64,000 bases of DNA from Oscillospiraceae bacterium. GTDB lineage: Bacteria > Bacillota > Clostridia > Oscillospirales > Ruminococcaceae. The notes beneath the pieces were generated by a model. It saw nothing but the letters and a program-made list of their open reading frames with translations. It was not told where the DNA came from and searched no databases. Positions 20,096 to 28,022 of this stretch are shown piece after piece (position 1 is the first letter of the stretch; every line of letters begins with the position of its first letter). A program made the translations under genes and the position numbers. The stretch is from contig JAFTXQ010000004.1 of assembly GCA_017461565.1 (NCBI GenBank), positions 1 through 64,000 on the forward strand, written 5' to 3'.

Positions 20096-21946
20096 ATGGC
20101 AAGAAATCCCGGTGTTTTAACAAAAAACCCTAACGTTATCAAGTGGGTAGACGAGATGATCGCCCTCACAAAGCCCGAGTCCGTAGTATGGATCGATGGC
20201 TCCAAGGAACAGCTCGATGAGCTGATCGCCGAGGTTACAGCTCTCCCCGCAGACAGCAAGGACGCAATGTGCCACCTGAACGAGGATAAGCTCCCCGGCT
20301 GCCTGTATCACAGAACACTCCCCAACGACGTAGCACGTGTTGAGGACAGAACCTTCATCTGCTCCAGAGAAAAGGAGAACGCAGGTCCTACAAACAACTG
20401 GATGGACCCCAAGGAGATGTATGCCAAGCTTACTCCCATGTATGACGGCGTAATGAAGGGCAGAACAATGTATGTTATCCCCTATTCCATGGGTCCTATC
20501 GGTTCTCCCCTTGCTAAGGTGGGCGTTGAGATCACAGACTCCATCTACGTTGTTCTGAACATGAACATCATGACAAGAATGGGTACCCAGGCATTCGAGA
20601 ACCTGGGCGACACCTCCAACGACTTTGTACGCTGCCTGCACTCCAAGGCTGACGTTGATCCCGAGAAGAGATACATCGTTCAGTTCCCCGAGGACAATGC
20701 TATCTGGTCCATCAACTCCGCTTACGGCGGTAACGTTCTGCTGGGCAAGAAGTGCTTCGCACTGCGTATCGCATCCTACCAGGGCTGGAAGGAAGGCTGG
20801 ATGGCTGAGCACATGCTCATCCTCGGCGTTCAGAAGCCTGACGGTGATGTTAAGTATATCACTGCTGCATTCCCCTCTGCCTGCGGTAAGACAAACCTCG
20901 CAATGCTCATTCCTCCCGTATGCTATACAGAGAAGGGCTACAAGGTATTCACGGTCGGCGACGATATCGCATGGATGAAGCCCGGCGAGGACGGCAGACT
21001 GTACGCTATCAACCCCGAGAACGGTTTCTTCGGTGTTGCTCCCGGTACAAACGCAAAGTCCAACTTCAACGCACTTGAGTGCACAAAGAAGAACACCATC
21101 TTCACAAACGTTGCAATCAACAATGATGATATGACTGTTTGGTGGGAAGGCCTTGACAAGAATCCTCCCGTTAACGCAACAGAGTGGAAGGGCGCTAAGG
21201 TAAACGGCGTTGAGTTCACATCCGTTATCGCAGAGGACGGCAAGCCCCAGAAGCTGGCTCACCCCAACTCCAGATTCACAGCTCCCGCTGAGAACTGCCC
21301 CTGCATCAGCCCCGAGTTCAACAACCCCAAGGGCGTGCCCGTATCCGCTATCATCTTCGGCGGCAGACGTGCTTCCACAACTCCTCTAGTATATCAGTCC
21401 TTTGACTGGACACACGGCACCTACATCGGTTCTGCTGTTTCTTCCGAGACAACAGCTGCTGCAACAGGTGCAGTAGGCGTACTCCGTCACGACCCCATGG
21501 CTATGAAGCCCTTCATCGGCTACAATGTAGGCGACTACTGGGCACACTGGATCGAGATGGGCAAGAAGCTTGGCGACAAGGCTCCCAAGATCTTCAATGT
21601 AAACTGGTTCAAGCAGGATGAGAACGGCAACTTCATCTGGCCCGGCTTCGGCGACAATATGCGTGTACTCGACTGGATCATCAAGAGATGCGAGGGCGTG
21701 GTTGACGCTGACGAAACTGCTATCGGTTACCTTCCCAAGAAGGGCGATATCAACTTTGCAGGTATCGAGGATGAGATCACTCCCGAGATCGAGGATATGC
21801 TCCTTGCAGTTGATACAGACCTCTGGAAGAAGGAGATCGCTGAGATGCGCCGCTACTACACCGACGACATTGCTGCCAAGGGCGGCAAGATCCCCGCAGA
21901 GCTGTGGGAAGAGCTTGACAAGCTTGAGGCTCGTCTTAACAAGTGA
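20096..21946 (+). CDS. pckG: Phosphoenolpyruvate carboxykinase (GTP)
   Basis: Interconverts oxaloacetate + GTP and PEP + CO2 + GDP. 616 residues, the length of the GTP-dependent family. Diagnostic motifs are YVIPYSMGPIGSP, the P-loop with reactive Cys FPSACGKTNLAML (ATP enzymes have GxxGTGKTT instead), the metal-binding VGDDIAWM and the guanine-pocket region near the C-terminus; FGGRRASTTPLV is also conserved. I chose ATG 20096 because AAGGAG lies 8 bases upstream; the frame runs further up but without a ribosome site. Codon use is strongly biased, as for ppdK, suggesting high expression. It probably acts with PPDK at the PEP node. Confidence 0.97.
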   Translation: MARNPGVLTKNPNVIKWVDEMIALTKPESVVWIDGSKEQLDELIAEVTALPADSKDAMCHLNEDKLPGCLYHRTLPNDVARVEDRTFICSREKENAGPTNNWMDPKEMYAKLTPMYDGVMKGRTMYVIPYSMGPIGSPLAKVGVEITDSIYVVLNMNIMTRMGTQAFENLGDTSNDFVRCLHSKADVDPEKRYIVQFPEDNAIWSINSAYGGNVLLGKKCFALRIASYQGWKEGWMAEHMLILGVQKPDGDVKYITAAFPSACGKTNLAMLIPPVCYTEKGYKVFTVGDDIAWMKPGEDGRLYAINPENGFFGVAPGTNAKSNFNALECTKKNTIFTNVAINNDDMTVWWEGLDKNPPVNATEWKGAKVNGVEFTSVIAEDGKPQKLAHPNSRFTAPAENCPCISPEFNNPKGVPVSAIIFGGRRASTTPLVYQSFDWTHGTYIGSAVSSETTAAATGAVGVLRHDPMAMKPFIGYNVGDYWAHWIEMGKKLGDKAPKIFNVNWFKQDENGNFIWPGFGDNMRVLDWIIKRCEGVVDADETAIGYLPKKGDINFAGIEDEITPEIEDMLLAVDTDLWKKEIAEMRRYYTDDIAAKGGKIPAELWEELDKLEARLNK

Positions 21947-21976
21947 TTTCGTAAATTGTAAAACAGCATAAAAATT

Positions 21977-22008
21977 CCTCCGTACTCGTTTGGGTACGGA
22001 GGTTTTTT
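21977..22008 (+). terminator. Terminator of pckG
   Basis: Perfect 9-bp stem cctccgtac / gtacggagg with an 8-base loop, followed by TTTTTT. Its T-run overlaps the stop codon of the converging gene by two bases. Confidence 0.92.
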
Positions 22009-22420
22009 ATAGTCCGCGTGTCTTTCCACATTTACAACAAGCATTATTGCTCATTTCATTGTTTTCTCCGCATCGTAAACAAAACCAAGAATTTGTTGCT
22101 TGTGTATCAAAAATATCTTCATGTTCTGTATGTTGTACACTTTCTTCCCCTTCGGTGCTATTGTATCTATATTTGGAAACTTGATTTAATTCGTCCTTTT
22201 CTGTTTTTAAAGCAATTATTGCAATATTATCACATAATTCTAAGAATACACCGAAAAAAGCATGCACAAATATTACAATTAAAGCCCCAACAAATAACGT
22301 TAATATTCCATACCAAAAATCTTTGCTACTAGCATAAAAAGTACATACCAATACGACAATTGAACATATCACAATACTAAATCCAAAAATGACCTTACTG
22401 AATTTTCTCCAAAAACTCAT
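22007..22420 (-). CDS. Two-helix membrane protein with C-terminal zinc ribbon
   Basis: 137 residues from ATG 22420, which follows GGAGG by 6 bases. Two membrane helices (about 10-32 and 37-62) are followed by a polar linker and a C-terminal zinc ribbon of the RanBP2 type (WFCLRCGENNEMSNNACCKCGKTRGL, with Cys pairs CxxC and CxxC). No defined family recognised. It is expressed from a perfect TTGACA-17-TATAAT promoter that overlaps two palindromes shared with the divergent HTH gene. Its AT-rich composition differs from the neighbouring genes, so it may be acquired. Confidence 0.8.
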   Translation of the reverse strand: MSFWRKFSKVIFGFSIVICSIVVLVCTFYASSKDFWYGILTLFVGALIVIFVHAFFGVFLELCDNIAIIALKTEKDELNQVSKYRYNSTEGEESVQHTEHEDIFDTQATNSWFCLRCGENNEMSNNACCKCGKTRGL

Positions 22421-22435
22421 ATAAATCCTCCGATA

Positions 22436-22466
22436 ATTATAATATCCCAAATCGGGATATTATAAT
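22436..22466. promoter_or_regulatory. Perfect 13-bp inverted repeat, probable operator
   Basis: attataatatccc, 5-base centre, gggatattataat. It covers the transcription start region of the minus-strand zinc-ribbon gene and lies in the 86-base divergent gap next to an HTH regulator gene. An operator role is inferred from position and symmetry. Confidence 0.65.
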
Positions 22467-22493
22467 TATACCATTTTGGTATAATCTTGTCAA
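22465..22493 (-). promoter_or_regulatory. Consensus promoter of the zinc-ribbon gene with a second palindrome inside
   Basis: On the minus strand TTGACA (22493-22488), 17-base spacer, TATAAT (22470-22465). The palindrome attatacca-ttt-tggtataat (22465-22485) fills the spacer and the -10. Its right arm also supplies a TATAAT for the plus-strand regulator gene, so one site could control both directions. Confidence 0.75.
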
Positions 22494-22506
22494 GGGGATG
22501 GTACGA

Positions 22507-22704
22507 TTGTTCAGGCTTAAGCAACTCAGAAAAGAAAAGGGCATAACACAGCTCAAGCTTGCCATGGATCTTGACATGAATCAAAATAGCATAAGCAGGT
22601 ATGAAACCGAGGATCACGAAGCCGACTACAAGACCCTTATTGCGTTTGCGGATTACTTTGATGTTTCCATCGACTATCTTCTTGGACGGACGGATAAAAA
22701 ATAA
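22507..22704 (+). CDS. XRE-family helix-turn-helix regulator (Cro/CI type)
   Basis: 65 residues, nearly all HTH_3 domain: FRLKQLRKEKGITQLKLAMD, the recognition helix QNSISRYE, then DYKTLIAFADYFDVSIDYLLGR, the usual domain end. The start is most likely TTG 22507, 9 bases after AAGGGG and giving the typical MFRLKQLRKEKG N-terminus. The ATG at 22498 is directly on the ribosome site. No effector or dimerisation domain is present. It sits divergent to the zinc-ribbon gene across two palindromes, so it probably represses one or both genes. Confidence 0.88.
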   Translation: MFRLKQLRKEKGITQLKLAMDLDMNQNSISRYETEDHEADYKTLIAFADYFDVSIDYLLGRTDKK

Positions 22705-22733
22705 AAGCGGCAGTTACCACCTGCCGCTTTCGT
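22704..22733 (+). terminator. Terminator of the HTH regulator gene
   Basis: Perfect 10-bp stem aaagcggcag / ctgccgcttt with a 7-base loop, overlapping the last base of the gene. Confidence 0.75.
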
Positions 22734-22741
22734 AATAATCA

Positions 22742-22767
22742 AACGGCGGAACCGAAATTCCGCCGTT
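22742..22767 (-). terminator. Terminator of the rpmH-rnpA-yidD-yidC-jag operon
   Basis: Perfect 10-bp stem aacggcggaa / ttccgccgtt with a 6-base loop about 10 bases after the jag stop on the minus strand; the following T-tract is short. Confidence 0.7.
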
Positions 22768-22776
22768 ACTTTATTA

Positions 22777-23739
22777 TCAGATCTCTATCTTGCCGTAAAG
22801 AGTTGCGTTTCTCTCTGCGTCAACTGTCTCCTTGGAGAACTCGCCAGCGTTTGCGTTCTCGTCAGGCTCGTAAGTTCTGCGCTTGTACTCACGCTCAAAG
22901 CTTGTGGAGAAGCCACTGGAGCTCTTGTAGTTCCTTGTTGCACGCACATCTCCGCTTCTTTCGCCACGGTCACGTCTGCCGCCACGTCTGTTGTTGTCAT
23001 ACTTAGGCTTATCAGCGTAGATAACTACCTTTCTATATGGCTCAACACCTGTGGAGTGGCTGGAAACACCCTCGATCTCTGCAACACAGCTGTGGATTAT
23101 GCGGCGCTCATAGGGGTTCATAGGCTCAAGAGCGATCTTTCTGCCCTGCTTGATGACCTTAGCGGAAGTTCTCTTGGCGAGAGACTCAAGCGTCTCCTTG
23201 CGCTTGTCACGATAACCGTTGCAGTCAACGGAAATGCGGCAGTAGCTCTCCTCTGTACGGTTGCTTGCAAGGATAGTCAGATACTGAAGGCTGTCAAGGG
23301 TCTCACCACGGCGGCCAATAACAACGCCCAGCTTTTCACCCGAAATATCCAGAACAACATTGTTGTCCTTTCTGATAGCCTTGATCTCAAAATCCTCAAG
23401 CTTGAGGGCATGAAGCACATCAGTAAGGTACTGCTTTGCAGCCTTTACCTTTGCACTGCTCTCAATGTCGAAATCCTCAGGAAGCGTCTCCTCTGTGCTG
23501 TCCTGCTCATCCTCAAAAGCTTCGGTTGCAGCCACCATATCGGCAGGCTCCTCAGCAACCTCAACAGCAACAGGAGCTTCATAAATCGCCTTGACTCTTG
23601 CCTCGCCCTTCATGCCAAACAGACCCTTGCGAGGCTGCTCAAGAATCTCAAATTCGATATCATCCACAGATACGCCGTACTCCTGCGCAGCAAGAGCCTT
23701 TGCTTCATCCAAGGTCTTTGCGGTAAATTCCTTTTCCAT
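22777..23739 (-). CDS. khpB: Jag/KhpB, SpoIIIJ-associated RNA-binding protein
   Basis: 320 residues. The Jag N-terminal domain (about 1-52) carries KGLFGMKGEARVK. An acidic linker leads to a KH domain (about 115-195) with the RNA-binding loop VIGRRGETLDSLQYL, and an R3H domain (about 200-262) with MNPYERRIIHSCVAEIEG. A basic, Arg/Gly/Asn-rich C-terminal extension (about 265-320, NRRGGRRDRGERS) is longer than usual and may also bind RNA. With KhpA this protein binds RNA and affects cell division in other Firmicutes. It follows yidC by 20 bases, its standard position. Confidence 0.95.
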   Translation of the reverse strand: MEKEFTAKTLDEAKALAAQEYGVSVDDIEFEILEQPRKGLFGMKGEARVKAIYEAPVAVEVAEEPADMVAATEAFEDEQDSTEETLPEDFDIESSAKVKAAKQYLTDVLHALKLEDFEIKAIRKDNNVVLDISGEKLGVVIGRRGETLDSLQYLTILASNRTEESYCRISVDCNGYRDKRKETLESLAKRTSAKVIKQGRKIALEPMNPYERRIIHSCVAEIEGVSSHSTGVEPYRKVVIYADKPKYDNNRRGGRRDRGERSGDVRATRNYKSSSGFSTSFEREYKRRTYEPDENANAGEFSKETVDAERNATLYGKIEI

Positions 23740-23759
23740 GTCGGTTCCCCTTTCGATAA

Positions 23760-25349
23760 TTATTTGTCGTCTTCGTCCTCGATGTATTCCTCACCGTACT
23801 TAAGAGCGTCCTGACGGCGTGCTTCTGCAAGCTTTCTGCGGTTTATCTCCTTCTGAGAGAGCTTCTCGCCGTTGTACTCCACCATCTCAGAGTCGGAGTT
23901 TCTTGCCTGTCTCGCCTGTGTCTCGATCCTCTTCATGCGCTCGTTATATTCAGCCTGCGCCTGTGCCTTCAGCTTCTGAGGGTTGTACAGCTTGTTAAGG
24001 ATAAGCGACTGTGCAATACCGAACACGTAGCTTATCGTCCAGTAGAAGCCCGCACCTGCAGGAACGGTGAATACGAATATAATGGAGAATATAGGCATGA
24101 TATACATTGTCAGCTTCATGCCGCCGCCCACAGAGCCGGGGTTGTTGGTCTCCATCTGTTTATTGGAAATGAATGTCTGGATAAGCGAAAGAATAAATGC
24201 TATGATGGGAACAAGCACCATCGGGAAGCCCATGTGCTCGATTGGAACCTGTCCGAGCTTTATTCCAATAAAGTTGAGGTTTTCATACAGCTCGGAAATC
24301 TCTTCAACATTGCCTACAGAATTGAAGAACTGCTTGTACTCGATCGTTGTGCCGTCTGCATATTCCTTTACAGTACCAAAGGTCTCCAGTGTGTAAAGCT
24401 CTCTCTGGAGGCTTGTATTAGGTACGAATTTCACATCGCCTGAAGCGTCGATCTTCCAGTAGCCGTACTGATTCTGGAGAGTATTGAACTGATCCTTTGT
24501 CTTGTCTCCGAATGCGTGAGCTGCCTTATAGGCTGCCTTTGCCTCATCATTTTCAGAAGAATTGAGCTCCACCTTCTCGCTGGATATGGTGTTGCCTGCG
24601 GCATCCTTGCGGTCGTAGTCTGTTATGGAGAACAGGTCGGTTGCCGTAAACAGCACTTCCTTGCCGTTTCCGTCGTTGTTTGCCTTTACTACCTCGTATT
24701 CATTTTTGAGAGCAGCCTTGATAGCACCCTCAACTACTCTGATAGAGTCTGCGGAAACAGTCTCCCACACGCTCTCATCATAAGCAGACGCGCCGTCTGC
24801 ACGATTGGCATTGTAATAGTCGAGCAGCTTTCCTGCGTCACGCACCAGCTCCTCATGCTTTACAAGAGCGTCGCCCTTGAGGTCAGCGGCGGTGTTGTTG
24901 TACTCGTCAACTATTATGGATGTAAGCTTTACGCTGTAGCCCTCTTCCATCATCGCCACAACCTCGGTCTCGCTTGTGTGGATGATGTGCGTCATAGGCT
25001 TGTAAACTACGTCAAGCACGCCGAACAAGAGCAGAAATGTGAGCATAAGAGTGCCACATCCACCCATGGGATTGTAGCCCTGCTGCTGGAGCTTTGCAAG
25101 CTCCTCCTGCTGCTTCTGCTGATTGTTTCTGTACTTCTGCTGTATCTCCTGCACCTTAGGCGCAAAAATAGCGGATTTTGCGGTGTTCTTCTGCTGCTTT
25201 ATCGAAAGCGGCAGCATTGCGAGTTTAACGATAAAGGTAAAGAGTATGATGGCAAGTCCTACGTTGGTTATACCTATCTCATAAATAAAATAGAGTATAT
25301 AACCGAGGGGCGTGCCGATAAGACTGTAAATAAAGTTTATGGTGTCCAC
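23760..25349 (-). CDS. yidC: YidC/Oxa1/SpoIIIJ membrane protein insertase with a large internal insertion
   Basis: Inserts membrane proteins together with or apart from Sec. 529 residues against about 260 for typical Gram-positive YidC. The first helices (NVGLAIILFTFIVKLAMLPL, with Lys where most have the groove Arg; coiled segment; GGCGTLMLTFLLLFGVLDVV) end near residue 120. An extra region of about 220 residues rich in Asp, Glu, Lys and Ser follows and should lie outside the membrane. The remaining helices (HMGFPMVLVPIIAFILSL, YIMPIFSIIFVFTVPAGAG and the last one) are then normal. It lies between yidD and jag. Confidence 0.94.
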   Translation of the reverse strand: MDTINFIYSLIGTPLGYILYFIYEIGITNVGLAIILFTFIVKLAMLPLSIKQQKNTAKSAIFAPKVQEIQQKYRNNQQKQQEELAKLQQQGYNPMGGCGTLMLTFLLLFGVLDVVYKPMTHIIHTSETEVVAMMEEGYSVKLTSIIVDEYNNTAADLKGDALVKHEELVRDAGKLLDYYNANRADGASAYDESVWETVSADSIRVVEGAIKAALKNEYEVVKANNDGNGKEVLFTATDLFSITDYDRKDAAGNTISSEKVELNSSENDEAKAAYKAAHAFGDKTKDQFNTLQNQYGYWKIDASGDVKFVPNTSLQRELYTLETFGTVKEYADGTTIEYKQFFNSVGNVEEISELYENLNFIGIKLGQVPIEHMGFPMVLVPIIAFILSLIQTFISNKQMETNNPGSVGGGMKLTMYIMPIFSIIFVFTVPAGAGFYWTISYVFGIAQSLILNKLYNPQKLKAQAQAEYNERMKRIETQARQARNSDSEMVEYNGEKLSQKEINRRKLAEARRQDALKYGEEYIEDEDDK

Positions 25350-25443
25350 GTCCTTTCAGCAATTCGATCATGTGTACGGTATATGCGGGTGCGCAGGACA
25401 GGAATAACAGCGCATCCCTTATTATGTTTATAAAAATGCGGAC

Positions 25444-25740
25444 TTATCCGCAATTGTCTTCGGTGTTAATGTCGCAGCATTCGGAGTCGGGTAGGTAGTG
25501 CTGCACCTTGTCCGGACGGAAACAGAATTTTTCGGGGACAGGGTCATATCCGCCGTGCGAAAAAGGGTTACAACGAATAATTCTCCATAACGCCAAATAA
25601 CCGCCTTTTACCGCACCAAAACGCCGAATAGCAGTGGTTGCATATTCGGAACAGCTTGGACTGAAGCGGCAGGCCGGCGGCAAGATCTTTGACAGCGTAA
25701 GTCTGTACAGCTTGATTATTCCTAAAAACAGATATTTCAT
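25444..25740 (-). CDS. yidD: YidD membrane protein insertion efficiency factor
   Basis: 98 residues. An N-terminal amphipathic helix ([18 protein letters not shown]) is followed by the family core [20 protein letters not shown] and [17 protein letters not shown]. The C-terminal tail of about 25 residues is extra and Cys/Asp-rich. Its ATG overlaps the rnpA stop by 4 bases. The rnpA-yidD-yidC order is conserved in bacteria and reflects a shared role in membrane protein insertion. Confidence 0.96.
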   Translation of the reverse strand: MKYLFLGIIKLYRLTLSKILPPACRFSPSCSEYATTAIRRFGAVKGGYLALWRIIRCNPFSHGGYDPVPEKFCFRPDKVQHYLPDSECCDINTEDNCG

Positions 25741-26090
25741 GACAGCTTCGACAGAACATTCTTCTTCATCAATGAGAGGACCTTTGTGGACTTCTGCTCG
25801 GGAGTCTTGCTCCTTGCGACGAAAACGAAATCATAACGCTTTTGTGTCTTTTCCTTTAAAATCGGCTCAAAAAGGCGGAAGGCTTCCCTTATTACCCGCC
25901 TTGCCCGATTTCTTTTCACCGCATTTCCGACCTTTTTGCCTGTCACTATGCCCAGACGGTTGGCAGTACCACGCCGTTCCTTAACATAGCAGACAAAGGC
26001 ATAGGTCACGATGCTTTCCCCCTTTTTGAAGAGGAAAGAGAAATCACGGTTTTTTTTGATCACAACGTACCGTTTTCTGAGATCAGACAT
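25737..26090 (-). CDS. rnpA: Ribonuclease P protein component
   Basis: Protein cofactor of RNase P, which trims the 5' leader from tRNA precursors. 117 residues with a basic N-terminal part and the RNA-binding signature [21 protein letters not shown]. It lies 16 bases after rpmH and overlaps yidD by 4 bases, the standard bacterial arrangement. Confidence 0.97.
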   Translation of the reverse strand: MSDLRKRYVVIKKNRDFSFLFKKGESIVTYAFVCYVKERRGTANRLGIVTGKKVGNAVKRNRARRVIREAFRLFEPILKEKTQKRYDFVFVARSKTPEQKSTKVLSLMKKNVLSKLS

Positions 26091-26106
26091 AAGGCTTGCG
26101 ATCAGA

Positions 26107-26241
26107 TTAGTAAGTCAGCTTTTTTCTGCCCTTTGCACGACGACGAGCGAGAACCTTGCGGCCATTCTTTGTAGCCATTCTCTTCATAAAGCCGTGCTCA
26201 CGCTTTCTCTGAAGCTTCTTAGGCTGGTAAGTTCTTTTCAT
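26107..26241 (-). CDS. rpmH: Ribosomal protein bL34
   Basis: 44 residues, very basic: starts [20 protein letters not shown] and ends [18 protein letters not shown], an unmistakable L34 of the 50S subunit. Below the size cut-off of a simple ORF search. The ATG is preceded by an A/G-rich AAGGGGG-type ribosome site. It heads rpmH-rnpA-yidD-yidC-jag. The usual neighbours dnaA and oriC are not on its upstream side here. Confidence 0.98.
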   Translation of the reverse strand: MKRTYQPKKLQRKREHGFMKRMATKNGRKVLARRRAKGRKKLTY

Positions 26242-26323
26242 TTTCAAAAACCCCCTTTTTAAAATTGGTTAAAGATCTGTGAGCAGACATAGCTAGTCCG
26301 CACACAACTGTCAACATTAAATA

Positions 26324-26352
26324 ATTATACATTATCCGTAAAGTATTGTCAA
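26324..26352 (-). promoter_or_regulatory. Promoter of the rpmH operon
   Basis: TTGACA (26352-26347), 17-base spacer, TATAAT (26329-26324) on the minus strand, about 85 bases before the rpmH start: a perfect consensus fitting a strongly expressed ribosomal gene. Confidence 0.88.
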
Positions 26353-26437
26353 GGCTTTTTCGCAAAATTTATTTATAAAAAACGACGAATTAATAAACAA
26401 CCGGTTATAATTATAAGATAATATACAAAAAAACGGC

Positions 26438-26466
26438 TTGTAATCGTTTTAAAAATATGGTATATT
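26438..26466 (+). promoter_or_regulatory. Promoter of the VTC-DUF4956 genes
   Basis: TTGTAA (26438-26443), 17-base spacer, TATATT (26461-26466), 35 bases before the ATG at 26501. Together with the divergent rpmH promoter it accounts for the 259-base gap. Confidence 0.6.
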
Positions 26467-26500
26467 ATTATTAATGTATGTTATTGGAAGGAGGCGGAAA

Positions 26501-27268
26501 ATGTTTGGCCTGCGAAAAATGAAAACATTGATACCCGCCCGTCCCGAAAAACAGCTTTCGGGCGGCCGCAGACTCAGACACGAGCTAAAATACATCATTG
26601 ATGAAGGCACCTACCGTGTCCTGGTAGCACGGCTGAAGCCCATAATGTACGCCGACCGCAACACCGTAAACGGCGAATATCGTGTCACCAGTCTGTATTT
26701 CGACGACATCTACAACAGTGGCTACAACGATAAGATAAGCGGAATGGCTGCACGACGCAAATTCCGTATACGCAGCTACAATCTGAACAACTCACGCATA
26801 ATGCTGGAAGCAAAGCACAAAGACGATAATTACGTTTCCAAGCTTTCAGGACAGCTTACGGATGAACAATACAGGGCTCTGCTCAGGGGCGATTGTTCCT
26901 TTATGGCCCAGCACGACTGCGAGGAGGATGTATTCGGCGAGTATTACCGCTCAAATCTCGTAACAGCGCTGCGCCCGAAGCTCATCGTGGATTATGTCCG
27001 TGAGGCACTTGTTTATCCCCACGGAAATGTCCGTATCACATTTGACAAAAAGCTGTCTACTTGTTATAATACCATTGATATGTTTGCTGAAGACGCATTC
27101 TATTCACCGATATACAGCAAGGAGATAATCCTTGAGATAAAATATGACAGCTATCTGCCGGCTAGTATACAGGCTGTGCTTCAGGGGCTAAACTCCACAC
27201 GACAGTCGGTATCAAAATACATAATATGCAGCGATAAATTAATGGAGGTCAAGACACATGGTTTCTGA
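26501..27268 (+). CDS. VTC-domain protein (polyphosphate polymerase family)
   Basis: 255 residues from ATG 26501, which follows GGAGG by 6 bases. The VTC fold covers about 25-245, with the basic substrate-tunnel motifs RHELKYII, RVTSLYFDD, RKFRIRSYN and MLEAKHK, and later EIILEIKYDSYLP. Catalytic VTC proteins make polyphosphate from ATP; many bacterial members, often beside DUF4956 and CotH genes, have no proven reaction. The Arg/Lys-rich strands are present, so polymerase activity is plausible. It overlaps the next gene by 11 bases. No CotH gene is nearby. Confidence 0.88.
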   Translation: MFGLRKMKTLIPARPEKQLSGGRRLRHELKYIIDEGTYRVLVARLKPIMYADRNTVNGEYRVTSLYFDDIYNSGYNDKISGMAARRKFRIRSYNLNNSRIMLEAKHKDDNYVSKLSGQLTDEQYRALLRGDCSFMAQHDCEEDVFGEYYRSNLVTALRPKLIVDYVREALVYPHGNVRITFDKKLSTCYNTIDMFAEDAFYSPIYSKEIILEIKYDSYLPASIQAVLQGLNSTRQSVSKYIICSDKLMEVKTHGF

Positions 27269-27962
27269 AAATCTTACAATGGCATCAAAGCTTACCGATG
27301 CGCTCGCAGTCTTCGGCGACAGCTTTGACGTATCCAAGCAGTTTGCAAATCTTTCCGTAACGACCATCATCGTTACGCTTCTTACCGCAACACTGTGCGG
27401 AGTTATTATTTATCTCGTGTACCGCTTCTTTTACAGAGGCGTGGTTTACAGTGACAACTTCAATATCCTGCTGCTGCTCACAACAGTCGTCACCTCCTTT
27501 ATCATAATGACCATCAGTGCAAACGTTGTACTGTCCCTCGGTATGGTGGGTGCGTTGTCTATCGTGCGTTTCCGTGCAGCGGTAAAGGATCCGCTGGATA
27601 TAGGCTTCCTGTTCTGGGGCATCGCTTCGGGTATAACCGCAGGCGCTCAGCTGTACTGGGTAGCTATCATCGGCACCGTTGTTATCGCTGTTATCTACAT
27701 ACTCCTCACCATCTTCAAGAAGGAGCGCAAGAGCTATCTGCTCATCGTGCGCTACACCGCTGACAACGAGGTAAATGTAAATGGCATTCTCGGCGCTATC
27801 AAGTACAAGTTGAAGAACAAAACACAGATCGGCAACAGTATAGAACTGACGATCGAGGTTAAAATAAAGAACAACGACACAAGCTACATCAGCCGTTTCA
27901 ACGCAGTTGACGGCGTTGAGAGCGTTACTCTGCTGGAGTACAGCGGCGAGTATATGAACTAA
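27258..27962 (+). CDS. DUF4956 membrane protein
   Basis: 234 residues. Four predicted membrane helices lie at about 34-56, 70-92, 95-112 and 125-153, followed by a soluble C-terminal domain (about 155-234). The central segment LSLGMVGALSIVRFRAAVKDPLDIGFLFW is the DUF4956 hallmark. This family is repeatedly found next to VTC-domain proteins, which suggests a membrane partner for them, but its function is unknown. The ATG overlaps the VTC gene by 11 bases. A hairpin follows the stop. Confidence 0.9.
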   Translation: MVSENLTMASKLTDALAVFGDSFDVSKQFANLSVTTIIVTLLTATLCGVIIYLVYRFFYRGVVYSDNFNILLLLTTVVTSFIIMTISANVVLSLGMVGALSIVRFRAAVKDPLDIGFLFWGIASGITAGAQLYWVAIIGTVVIAVIYILLTIFKKERKSYLLIVRYTADNEVNVNGILGAIKYKLKNKTQIGNSIELTIEVKIKNNDTSYISRFNAVDGVESVTLLEYSGEYMN

Positions 27963-27970
27963 ACAAAAAG

Positions 27971-28000
27971 CCGCACATCGCCCTGCGCATGTGCGGTATT
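27971..28000 (+). terminator. Hairpin between the DUF4956 gene and coaX
   Basis: Stem ccgcacat / atgtgcgg with a 10-base loop and a short TA/T-rich tail. It is only a moderate terminator, so read-through into coaX is possible. Confidence 0.55.
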
Positions 28001-28022
28001 TAATGTAAAAAGAGGTAATAAC

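Noticed and set aside
20117..21262. 381-residue minus-strand frame opposite pckG
   Set aside because: Shadow of a highly codon-biased gene; lacks start signals and recognisable domains.
26242..26500. Replication origin next to rpmH
   Set aside because: rpmH-rnpA often flanks dnaA and oriC, but there is no dnaA, no cluster of TTATCCACA boxes and no AT-rich unwinding repeats here; the gap is filled by two divergent promoters.
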